From Verrucomicrobia subdivision 6 bacterium (GTDB lineage Bacteria > Verrucomicrobiota > Verrucomicrobiia > Methylacidiphilales > Verrucolacustridaceae): a stretch of DNA of 58,057 nt. This document shows positions 51,324 to 58,057 of the stretch, piece by piece. Within the stretch, counting starts at the first letter, position 1; every line of letters starts with the position of its first letter. Under the pieces are notes generated by a model that saw only the letters and a program-made list of their open reading frames with translations, was not told where the DNA came from and ran no database searches. The stretch lies in the NCBI GenBank assembly GCA_947466515.1, contig CANIEM010000005.1, forward strand, positions 1-58,057, in the 5' to 3' direction. The position numbers and the translations under genes were made by a program.

Positions 51324-52351
51324 AACCGATCACCATCGTAGGCGGTGGCCTCGCAGGCCTCACTCTCGGTCTCCGCCTCCGCCAACACTCGGTTCCTCTC
51401 ACTCTCTTCGACGCAGGCACCTATCCGCGTCACCGCGTCTGCGGCGAATACCTTAGTGGTCGCGCTCTTTCTGTAATCGAATCTCTTGGCCTTCGCTCCA
51501 GTCTCGATCAACTCGGCGCTGTGGAATCTTCCGATGTCATTCTCTCCCGCGGCTCCTCCATTCTTTCTCGCCGTCGCCTTCCCCAACCCGCCCTCTGCCT
51601 CTCCCGCTACCAATTTGACCGCTTCCTCATCAAACAACTCACCTCCGCAGGAGCCACCCTCCACACCAACCAAAGGGTCTCCTTCCAACCCTCCGAAGGA
51701 ATCGTCCACGCCACAGGTCGCCAACCCTCCCCCACGGAACACGGTTGGCGTTGGTTCGGCCTCAAAGCCCACGCCCGCAACGTCTGCCTAGACGCTGGAC
51801 TGGAACTGCATCTCTCATCGCGTGGCTACATCGGCCTCTGCCGAATCGAAAACCAGCAGGTCAATGTTTGCGGACTGTTCCGCTCTCGTCACCCTGTCTC
51901 CGATCTCGCCGCAAAGTGGAAAGAATGGCTCAGCGGAGAGGCCGACTCTCTTCTCTCCCAGCGCCTGCAAAACGCCCAGTGGGATGACTCCTCTTTTAGT
52001 TCGATCGCCGCCCTCTCTCTTTCTCCAAGACAGGCCACCGATCGCCTCGGAGTAAATATCGGCGATGCCCTAACCATGATCCCTCCCGTAACCGGCAACG
52101 GAATGTCCATGGCCATCGAAGGAGCCGACCTCGCCACTCAACCCCTACTCGACTGGTCACACGGCAAAATAAGTTGGGCAGTAGCCTCCCGCCAAGTCGC
52201 TCATCGCCTCGATAACGCATTTGCCAAACGCCTCCGCCATGCTCGCTGGTTGCAACACGCCATGTTCGATCCCTTCGCCCAATCTCTCGCTTGGAATCTA
52301 TCCCGCATCTTCCCTGCCTTCCCATCTCTTCTCTTTCGCCTGACTCGCTGA
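51320..52351 (+). CDS. FAD-dependent monooxygenase/oxidoreductase in the PKS operon
   Basis: A 343-residue flavoprotein. The start is the TTG at 51320, inside the TTGA shared with the methyltransferase stop and just behind AAGGAAGG; the frame is open further upstream but has no family similarity there. The Rossmann fold is ITIVGGGLAGLTLGLRLRQ, followed by PRHRVCGEYLSGRAL and the second FAD motif INIGDALTMIPPVTGNGMSMAIEGA. It resembles geranylgeranyl-reductase/aromatic-hydroxylase type enzymes. In the operon it could oxidise a phenolic polyketide to a quinone. Confidence 0.85.
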   Translation: MKPITIVGGGLAGLTLGLRLRQHSVPLTLFDAGTYPRHRVCGEYLSGRALSVIESLGLRSSLDQLGAVESSDVILSRGSSILSRRRLPQPALCLSRYQFDRFLIKQLTSAGATLHTNQRVSFQPSEGIVHATGRQPSPTEHGWRWFGLKAHARNVCLDAGLELHLSSRGYIGLCRIENQQVNVCGLFRSRHPVSDLAAKWKEWLSGEADSLLSQRLQNAQWDDSSFSSIAALSLSPRQATDRLGVNIGDALTMIPPVTGNGMSMAIEGADLATQPLLDWSHGKISWAVASRQVAHRLDNAFAKRLRHARWLQHAMFDPFAQSLAWNLSRIFPAFPSLLFRLTR

Positions 52352-52396
52352 TCTTTTCACTCATCGGAGATCGCCCGAGCCGGGATTTGAATTCCC

Positions 52397-52560
52397 CCGC
52401 GTAAGCGGAAATTGATCCCGTCGCGGAGCGACTTGCCAGATTGCGCGGGTGCGTCAGCACCCAAGTCATCCAACCCGGAGGGGATCCCGCAAAGGTCGGG
52501 AGAGGTGTAGGGGGACCAATGGGCGGGGGTAGGTCTGAGGGGGCCAACCCGGGACCCCCA
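52397..52560. repeat. Cluster of small hairpins and a G-rich stretch (REP-like)
   Basis: Perfect stem-loops in a row: CCGC-GTAA-GCGG (52397-52408), GTCGC-GGA-GCGAC (52420-52432) and GGGTGC-GTCA-GCACCC (52447-52462). A G-rich tract about 90 bp long follows, ending in GGGCCAACCCGGGACCCCC. A T-arm-like GGGATTTGAA lies just before at 52382-52391. The plus-strand G excess runs against the rest of the window. The 52352-52592 spacer holds no credible gene. Confidence 0.55.
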
Positions 52561-52592
52561 TAAAACCACTCTTTCAGCGGATTGATGGCTAT

Positions 52593-53174
52593 TCAATCGG
52601 AGGGAGTTATCTCTTTTGTCTTTGAGAGTGTTTCCGTACCTTTGGATATAATTGTTTTTTCGGCTTGGTTAAGGCCGGCATCTCCAGACCATTGTCCGAT
52701 CAGCTGATTGCCCAATATGCTGTACACTGCAATGCCATTAATCGGTCCCTTAAAATAAACACAAAGGTTCCCATCGTGTAAAAAGCCATAACTTGAATAT
52801 TCTTGAAATGGAGTTTTTGCTGAAGCATCGATCTCCCATTTTATTTTATATATTTCTCCTTTTTTTGTGATTTTTGCCTTTCCTGAATAAGTGGAGTTAT
52901 CTGGATTAGTTCCGATTACAATGTACTCACCTTGCTTGGGTTTTTGTTTGGCTAAGGCTAGCTTCCCAATTAGCAATCCAAGTGGCAATGTTAGTAATAA
53001 AATAACCGTATTAATCAGAAAACTTCCCGCCAAGTGTTTCCAACTTTTTCTTTTTAGAGAAGAGATAGCTAAGTAGATATACGATAAAAACAATAAAACA
53101 TAAATTCCGAGAGCTACATAAACTTTTGATAATTCCCGATTAGCTACAACGAAGCCAAAAAAAGGTTCGATCAT
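52593..53174 (-). CDS. AT-rich membrane protein with a beta-rich C-terminal domain
   Basis: A 193-residue protein with two hydrophobic helices (about 17-37 and 52-72) and a soluble C-terminal part (about 80-193). The latter carries GEYIVIGTNPDNSTYSGKAKITKKG, YKIKWEI, LCVYFKG and AVYSILGNQLIGQWSGDAG. That pattern resembles small beta repeats seen in fibronectin-binding-like and fatty-acid-binding-like bacterial proteins. Function is unknown. The gene is much AT-richer than its surroundings and is not C-skewed on the plus strand. It lies downstream of the tRNA-Arg 3' end. Confidence 0.65.
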   Translation of the reverse strand: MIEPFFGFVVANRELSKVYVALGIYVLLFLSYIYLAISSLKRKSWKHLAGSFLINTVILLLTLPLGLLIGKLALAKQKPKQGEYIVIGTNPDNSTYSGKAKITKKGEIYKIKWEIDASAKTPFQEYSSYGFLHDGNLCVYFKGPINGIAVYSILGNQLIGQWSGDAGLNQAEKTIISKGTETLSKTKEITPSD

Positions 53175-53287
53175 CGCTGTTTTAAGATACTTAAATCGCT
53201 CTTTCGTAGCGAACTGAAAAATCGGGCTAATCCCATACTTTCCTAACCCTATCGGCCAGAACGGGTTTTCACGTGTTTAAATTCATC

Positions 53288-53351
53288 GGGCTGCGTTAGC
53301 CCTGCGAAGTACTTCAGCCGCGTCACGTAGAAGGGCGTTAGCCCTGCGAAG
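53288..53351. repeat. Direct and inverted repeats before tRNA-Arg
   Basis: A 17-nt direct repeat (GCGTTAGCCCTGCGAAG) occurs at 53293-53309 and 53335-53351. Each copy sits in a small hairpin: GGGCT-GCGTT-AGCCC (53288-53302) and GGGC-GTTA-GCCC (53333-53344). CGTAGAAGGG also repeats nearby. The 53175-53425 spacer holds no gene. Confidence 0.5.
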
Positions 53352-53425
53352 CTCCTCCTGAGTCGCCGAAGTTAGGAGCGTAGAAGGGTCTCCCCACCCA
53401 CCCCCAAAAATCCCACGTTAAAATC

Positions 53426-53499
53426 TGCGCCGTAGAGGATTTGAACCTCTAGCCTTCTGATCCGAAGTCAGATGCTCTATCCAGTTGAGCTAACAGCGC
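53426..53499 (-). tRNA. tRNA-Arg (anticodon UCG)
   Basis: Read on the minus strand: acceptor GCGCTGT pairs with ACGGCGC (one G-U pair), discriminator A. The anticodon stem-loop is TCTGA-CTTCGGA-TCAGA with anticodon TCG. The T-arm is AGAGG-TTCAAAT-CCTCT. No CCA is encoded. The next protein gene upstream on the same strand ends at 53506, so the tRNA may be made from a shared transcript. Confidence 0.96.
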
Positions 53500-53505
53500 C
53501 CTACT

Positions 53506-55059
53506 TCAAACATTCTGCGCTAACTTTCGTCCCGCCGCCAGATCAAGCTTACCGCTCGCCAGCATCGGCACCACCTTGACCGAGACATACTTTTTCGGAA
53601 TCCATAGGTTCGGCACCCCCATCTCCCGCAGGCCCCTCTCCGCCTCCATCGCATCCAGTTCGCATGCATAAAGCACGACCAAAGCTTCCCCTTTCTTCTC
53701 ATCCTCCACCGCCGTCACCATCACCTCTTGAGTTCCCTCATGAAGCACACCCTTTTCCTTTAACCACTTCGTTAAATACTCCTCCACCAAACCGTGAGGT
53801 ACCATCTCCCCGCCGATTTTCGAAAACCTCGCCCTTCTCCCCTCAATCGTCAAAAATCCATCCTCATCCAAGCGCCCAAAGTCAGCCGAATGATACCAGC
53901 CCTCCCGCAAAACCTTCTCCGTCAGATCTGCCCTTCCCAAATACCCAGGAAATATATTCGGGCCGCGAAATTCCAAAATTCCAGGCTTCCCTGTCTGTAA
54001 AAGCTTCCCCGTCTCCTCATCCACAGTTCTCACTTCCAATCCCTTTACCAGCTTGCCTACCGTTCCGGCCTTCTCCGCTCCTGGCCGATTCACCGCGATC
54101 ACCGGCGATCCTTCGGTCATCCCGTATCCTTCATAAACTTTCACCCCAATCTTCTCCACAAACTCTTCGCGCAAAGCCGCAGACAATTTCTCCGCTCCCG
54201 TCACTACCATCTTCAATTTCCCTAACTTCTCCCTCCCCGCCCTTCGCATCAACGCTCGTAAAAAAGTCGGCGTCGTCACCACCAGATCTACCTCATGCTC
54301 CGCGATTACTTCCCCCAGCGCCTGCGGATCCAAGGGACTGGGATAAGTCACCACTCTCGGTCCCCCCGTCAGCGGCCACCATAGCGTCGCCGTAAAACCA
54401 AAACTATGAAACAACGGCAAACAACCTAACACCGAACTCAACTGCAGATTCCCCAGAACTCCATCGATCTGCCTTAGATTCGCCAAAAGATTGCCGTGGG
54501 TCAGCACCACCCCCTTCGGATCTCCTGTACTTCCACTGGTGAAGAGCAACCCCGCCTCCCGATCTCCGCCTTCTTGGGGAACTTTTCCCAACCACGCCAA
54601 CCACGAGGCAGGCAGCAAAAGAGCCAGCACCGCCCAGCAAACCGCTTCTCCTTTTCCATGCTTCAACATACCTCCCAAATCCAATCGCCTGCCCGCTTCT
54701 GGAAACTGCTCACCCAATTTCTCCTCCATCGCCTTGGCTGTAATCACTGTCCGCAACCCCGCCTGCTTTGCCGATGAGTCCGAAACCGCCCGCCCTGCGG
54801 TAAAATTTAAGTTCACCGGTGTCTTCCCTGCCAGCACACATCCCAAATTCGCTATCGTCCCTCCAGCCCCTGGAGGCAAGACCACCCCCACTCTCGGTCC
54901 TGACTCCTCTTTCTTGATTCTTCGGGCTAAGGCCAAACCCGCGCCTAGCAGAAGACCCGCTTTAATCTTTCTCCCTCCCATCCCCGCATCCACCAAAGCC
55001 ACCCGCCTCGCACTTCCCGCCAATCCCCTCAAACACGCCATGCCCAGCGATTCATTCAT
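53506..55059 (-). CDS. AMP-forming acyl-CoA/acyl-ACP synthetase (Aas-like)
   Basis: A 517-residue adenylate-forming enzyme. The AMP-binding P-loop is LLFTSGSTGDPKGVVLTHGNL, then TTPTFLRALMRR, VYEGYGMTEGSPVI (A5 motif), YHSADFGRLDEDGFLTIEGR (A7 motif) and the C-terminal lysine region GKLDLAAGRKLAQ. A hydrophobic insert (VCWAVLALLLPASWLAW) near residue 145 suggests contact with the membrane, as in Aas-type acyl-ACP synthetases. It could recycle fatty acids into phospholipid. The specificity is inferred. Confidence 0.87.
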   Translation of the reverse strand: MNESLGMACLRGLAGSARRVALVDAGMGGRKIKAGLLLGAGLALARRIKKEESGPRVGVVLPPGAGGTIANLGCVLAGKTPVNLNFTAGRAVSDSSAKQAGLRTVITAKAMEEKLGEQFPEAGRRLDLGGMLKHGKGEAVCWAVLALLLPASWLAWLGKVPQEGGDREAGLLFTSGSTGDPKGVVLTHGNLLANLRQIDGVLGNLQLSSVLGCLPLFHSFGFTATLWWPLTGGPRVVTYPSPLDPQALGEVIAEHEVDLVVTTPTFLRALMRRAGREKLGKLKMVVTGAEKLSAALREEFVEKIGVKVYEGYGMTEGSPVIAVNRPGAEKAGTVGKLVKGLEVRTVDEETGKLLQTGKPGILEFRGPNIFPGYLGRADLTEKVLREGWYHSADFGRLDEDGFLTIEGRRARFSKIGGEMVPHGLVEEYLTKWLKEKGVLHEGTQEVMVTAVEDEKKGEALVVLYACELDAMEAERGLREMGVPNLWIPKKYVSVKVVPMLASGKLDLAAGRKLAQNV

Positions 55060-55136
55060 AAAAGAACATAGGGCAGATCAAATCGCTTCACCGACTGCGC
55101 AAAGTCGCCCGACCATTTCCTTGAATTAAGCCCAGA

Positions 55137-55886
55137 TCACTTAAACAAATTCTGCAAGAACCCCGCCGCGTCATTCAACACGCCCGTCGGAAGCCCTAGG
55201 CCATCCGCAATCTTCGACACATCCATCCCCATCTGCTCGGCAAGTTTCACCATATTCTTGATCACTGCGCTCTTCGCCCTTGAACTGATCTCATTAGAAA
55301 CACGCCCAGCAATTTCTGATGCGGTCGCTCCATTCTGCCCACCTAAATTGCTCATCCGAATATCACCCAAATCAAGATTTCCCACCTTCACAATCCCAGG
55401 CATCCGCACGTCCAACTTCACGTCCTTTAAGACAAATGAGTCGATCCGATATTTTTTCGACTTCGTCTCCTTGGCCCCCTCAGGGCGGGCCGATCTTTCG
55501 TTCACCTGCGCTTCCAACGCGGTCATGTTGTTCTTATTTCCACTACCCTCAAAAAGAATCGCCACCTTCTCCATAGAAACGGTCTTCAATCTCACTACCG
55601 AGCCCGTCACCGAGCCGATATCCAGCGTCACCTTTCCCGTCCCTACCGAAAGAAGATCATCCCGACTAAAACCTTTCGGATTTCCCATGCGGAAGTCCTT
55701 GATAAACCCGTCCCCTTGCGTCAATTCAATCCGTAAACTGCCCAAACGAACCGATACCCCCGTGGCATCCTCCACCGCTTTGACTACCGCATTCCGCACC
55801 AGCCAATCCTTGCCGTTATAGAGAAACATCAACCCCGCAACCGCCACCAGAGCCCCCACCACGATTAAATAACGAGAGTTTTTCAT
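55137..55886 (-). CDS. AsmA-like protein with N-terminal membrane anchor
   Basis: A 249-residue protein from the ATG at 55886 (MKNSRYLIVVGALVAVAGLMF); a further 14 open codons upstream are ignored. One N-terminal membrane helix, then WLVRNAVVKAVEDATGVSVRLGSLRIELTQGDGFIKDFRMGNPKGF, the repeat type found at the start of AsmA/DUF748 proteins that bridge inner and outer membranes. It is far shorter than the full lipid-bridge proteins, so it may be a lone repeat unit in the periplasm. It is divergent from typA. Confidence 0.75.
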   Translation of the reverse strand: MKNSRYLIVVGALVAVAGLMFLYNGKDWLVRNAVVKAVEDATGVSVRLGSLRIELTQGDGFIKDFRMGNPKGFSRDDLLSVGTGKVTLDIGSVTGSVVRLKTVSMEKVAILFEGSGNKNNMTALEAQVNERSARPEGAKETKSKKYRIDSFVLKDVKLDVRMPGIVKVGNLDLGDIRMSNLGGQNGATASEIAGRVSNEISSRAKSAVIKNMVKLAEQMGMDVSKIADGLGLPTGVLNDAAGFLQNLFK

Positions 55887-55972
55887 AGATAAGCATCTTG
55901 CCCTGCTGGCCCGCTTTTTCAACACCAAACAATCCTCGCTTTGACCTTAGAACCTGCTATTTTGGAATTTTT

Positions 55973-57793
55973 ATGGCAGATCTAAAACTCAGAAATATTG
56001 CAATCATTGCCCACGTCGATCACGGCAAGACCACTCTCGTGGATCAGCTCCTCCGCCAAGCGGGTACCTTCCGCTCCAACCAAGTTGTCGCCGAGCGCAT
56101 GATGGACTCCATGGACCTCGAAAGAGAACGAGGTATCACCATCAAAGCCAAAAACGCCTCCTTCGAATATCACGATATCCGCGTTAACATTGTCGATACC
56201 CCAGGCCACGCCGATTTCGGTGGAGAAGTCGAACGCATCCTCCGCATGATCGACGGCGTCCTCCTTGTCGTTGATGCCGCCGAGGGTCCTCAAGCCCAAA
56301 CTAAGTTCGTTCTCCGTAAAGCTCTCGAAGTCGGTGCTAAACCCATCGTTGTTCTCAATAAGATCGATCGCGAAAACGCCGATCCCAAGAAAGTCCTCGA
56401 TCAAGTTTTTGAACTTTTCCTCGAACTCAACGCCACCGATGCCCAACTCGACTTCCCCGCCGTTTACGTTTCCGCCAAAGAAGGCTACTCCACTCTCAAG
56501 TGGGACGGCCACCTTACCCCAGAAATCAAAGCCGCTGGCATGACCGCTCTTTTCGACACCATCCTTTCTACCGTCCCCCCTCCTCGCGCGGATCCCGATT
56601 CCCCCTTTGCGCTTCTCGTCGCCAACCTTGACCACTCCGACTTCGTCGGGCGTATCTCCATCGGGCGCATCGCCTCGGGTACCGTAAAAATGGGCGACCC
56701 CGTCGCCTGTCTAAATCCCGAAGGGAAATCAGAAACAGGTCGCGTCACCCGTCTCTTTTCTCATCGGGGCATGGAACGGGTTGAAATCGAAAGCGCCTCC
56801 GCTGGCGACATCATTGGCCTCGCAGGCCTCGCCACTCCCGAGATCAGTGCCACCATCGCCGACAAACCCGATCGCACCCCTCTCCCATTTGTCGCCATCG
56901 ATCCTCCCACCATTCACATGCAGTTTCTCGTCAACGACTCTCCCCTCGCAGGTCGCGAGGGCAAGTTCCTCACCGCCCGCCACCTACGCGAGCGCCTCGA
57001 GAAAGAGATTCGGACGAACGTCAGCCTACGCTTTGTCGACGGCGGCACCGCGGGTAGTTTTGAAATTCGTGCTCGTGGCGAAATGCAGATCGCCATTCTC
57101 TTGGAACAGATGCGCCGAGAGGGATTCGAAGTTCTCGTCTCCCGGCCTGAAGTTATTTTCCAAAAAGCCGAGGACGGTTCTGTTCTCGAACCGATCGAAA
57201 CCCTTTACGCGGAAATACCTTCGTTCTCGTTGGGTGACATCATGGGTAATCTTGCGGGACGTAAAGCCGAGATTGAGGACATGAAACCTAACGGCGAAAA
57301 CACCTCTCTCGTCGCCGCCATTCCCACTCGTGGCCTCATTGGCTTTGAGACCGACCTCCAGAATCTAACCAAAGGAATGGGGATTATTTCCCATCTCTTC
57401 CGTGAGTACGGTCCGTTCCGTGGCGAAATTCCTGCCCGAATCAACGGCGTACTCATCGCCCTCGAAGCGGGAACGTCCATGGCCTACTCCCTCGATAATT
57501 TGCAAGAACGCGGCACCCTCTTCGTCGGACCGCAGGAAGATATCTATGCAGGCATGATTGTGGGTGAAAACACCCGTCCCGCCGATATGGTAGTCAACCC
57601 CTGCAAAGCCAAAAATCTCACTAACATGCGTTCTCAGGGTGACGGCAAGGGCATCGCCCTCAGCCCTCCGATTAAACACAGCCTCGAGCGCGGTCTAGAA
57701 TATCTTTCCGAAGACGAGTATCTTGAGGTCACCCCCAAGACCCTCCGCTTCCGCAAAAAGATCCTCGACCACTCCCGCCGCAAGCGCTCGTAA
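55973..57793 (+). CDS. typA: Ribosome-associated GTPase TypA/BipA
   Basis: A 606-residue translational GTPase used in stress and 50S assembly. The ATG at 55973 gives [27 protein letters not shown] (G1). [10 protein letters not shown] (G2), [16 protein letters not shown] (G3) and NKIDRENAD (G4) follow. After domains II and III (…[11 protein letters not shown]…) come the family-specific C-terminal [14 protein letters not shown] and [15 protein letters not shown] regions. A TTGACC lies about 27-32 bases before the start, but the matching -10 box is poor. Confidence 0.97.
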   Translation: MADLKLRNIAIIAHVDHGKTTLVDQLLRQAGTFRSNQVVAERMMDSMDLERERGITIKAKNASFEYHDIRVNIVDTPGHADFGGEVERILRMIDGVLLVVDAAEGPQAQTKFVLRKALEVGAKPIVVLNKIDRENADPKKVLDQVFELFLELNATDAQLDFPAVYVSAKEGYSTLKWDGHLTPEIKAAGMTALFDTILSTVPPPRADPDSPFALLVANLDHSDFVGRISIGRIASGTVKMGDPVACLNPEGKSETGRVTRLFSHRGMERVEIESASAGDIIGLAGLATPEISATIADKPDRTPLPFVAIDPPTIHMQFLVNDSPLAGREGKFLTARHLRERLEKEIRTNVSLRFVDGGTAGSFEIRARGEMQIAILLEQMRREGFEVLVSRPEVIFQKAEDGSVLEPIETLYAEIPSFSLGDIMGNLAGRKAEIEDMKPNGENTSLVAAIPTRGLIGFETDLQNLTKGMGIISHLFREYGPFRGEIPARINGVLIALEAGTSMAYSLDNLQERGTLFVGPQEDIYAGMIVGENTRPADMVVNPCKAKNLTNMRSQGDGKGIALSPPIKHSLERGLEYLSEDEYLEVTPKTLRFRKKILDHSRRKRS

Positions 57794-57807
57794 TCTCTCC
57801 CCAACCC

Positions 57808-57904
57808 TCATTCCCACGTTCTTGGGAATGTAGGAACGTCCTTCCTCTTCAAAACCCGCTCCCCGACATTTCGACATTATGCATAAAGCCATAATGTCCC
57901 CTCA
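57808..57904. repeat. 97-nt structured repeat, copy 1
   Basis: The first of two 97-nt copies differing at only four positions. Arm one pairs ACGTTC with GAATGT around TTGG (one G-U pair), and also TTCCCA with TGGGAA. Arm two is a perfect 9-bp stem, GACATTATG / CATAATGTC, around an 8-nt loop. It begins 15 bases after the typA stop and the two copies are 56 nt apart. Confidence 0.7.
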
Positions 57905-57935
57905 CAGCTCCACCTATCCCCTTTTCACAATCCCT

Positions 57936-57946
57936 CCCCCCCCCCC
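57936..57946. repeat. Run of 11 cytosines between the two 97-nt repeats
   Basis: A homopolymer tract in the 56-nt spacer of the two repeats. It may be a slippage-prone site or a sequencing artefact. No gene covers it. Confidence 0.4.
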
Positions 57947-57960
57947 ACTCCACTCCCTCC

Positions 57961-58057
57961 TCAATCCCACATTCTTGGGAATGTAGGAACATCCTTCCTC
58001 CTCAAAACCCGCTCCCCGACATTTCGACATTATGCATAAAGCCATAATGTCCCCTCA
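57961..58057. repeat. 97-nt structured repeat, copy 2
   Basis: The second copy, running to the last base of the window, so more copies may follow. In arm one the stem is ACATTC / GAATGT, fully Watson-Crick, where copy 1 has a G-U pair. Arm two (GACATTATG / CATAATGTC) is identical to copy 1. Confidence 0.7.

Noticed and set aside
52366-52400. A tRNA gene remnant
   Set aside because: GGGATTTGAA resembles a T-arm, but the stem has two extra bases and no acceptor or anticodon arm is found. It is kept only as a possible att-like relic.
52357-52596. 79-residue minus-strand frame in the hairpin cluster
   Set aside because: It is made of the palindromes and G-rich tract; no coding signature.
57808-58057. 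CRISPR array
   Set aside because: Only two units, each 97 nt, with an internal two-hairpin structure and a 56-nt low-complexity spacer. There are no cas genes.

Overview
This is a gene-dense bacterial stretch with moderately high GC. The proteins point to a Gram-negative bacterium, most likely of the phylum Verrucomicrobiota. The main evidence is an LL-diaminopimelate aminotransferase (DapL), lipid A genes of the LpxI type set around a Gfo/Idh dehydrogenase, an OprP-like porin, a type III polyketide synthase operon and many short Ala/Pro-rich hypothetical proteins. The phylum is an inference from gene content; no rRNA is present. There are two tRNA genes (Leu-UAG and Arg-UCG) and no rRNA, CRISPR array, recognisable transposase or prophage.

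Layout, left to right. 1-2 kb: the start of a membrane protein cut by the window edge, a hairpin-rich spacer, thiD and a vapBC toxin-antitoxin pair. 2-10 kb, minus strand: a probable long operon of LolA-like protein, PHP phosphoesterase, rhomboid protease, glnE, pdhC and lpd. 10-17.6 kb, plus strand: PAP2 phosphatase and GT2 glycosyltransferase, a complete oligopeptide ABC transporter (five genes) and prmA. 18-24 kb: tRNA-Leu, a porin, a glycosyltransferase-PHP fusion protein, an ECF sigma/anti-sigma/Spy-like operon and yebC. 24-27 kb: an AT-rich membrane protein and thiG-thiH-thiS. 27-31 kb: a polyprenyl synthase, then lpxI - Gfo/Idh - lpxB. 31-35 kb: nusA-infB-rbfA. 35-42 kb: murI, a cell-wall amidase, panC, dapL and an MMPL/HpnN-like transporter with a small partner. 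42-49.5 kb: rhlE, an MBL hydrolase, trpD translationally coupled to two pilT-type ATPases, and polX. 49.5-52.4 kb: a translationally coupled type III PKS - methyltransferase - flavoprotein operon. 52.4-53.5 kb: hairpin repeats and an AT-rich membrane protein beside tRNA-Arg. 53.5-58 kb: an acyl-CoA/ACP synthetase, an AsmA-like protein, typA/bipA and two 97-nt structured repeats.

How the genes fit together. Several sets serve the cell envelope (lpxI/lpxB, murI, amidase, MMPL transporter, AsmA-like protein, porin, PAP2/GT2, GT-PHP fusion). Others serve thiamine synthesis (thiD, thiG, thiH, thiS), gene expression (nusA, infB, rbfA, prmA, typA, rhlE, yebC) and central metabolism (pdhC, lpd, glnE). 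The most interesting specialised locus is the type III PKS operon. Its gene order resembles phenolic-lipid/quinone operons such as Streptomyces srsABC.

Composition. In the lines sampled, the plus strand is much richer in C than G whichever strand carries the genes. This suggests one replichore with the minus strand leading. Segments that break the rule (about 24.3-25.0 kb and 52.4-53.2 kb) are candidates for recent acquisition. Several genes have a promoter-like -10 box only 6-10 nt before the start codon, which suggests leaderless mRNAs.
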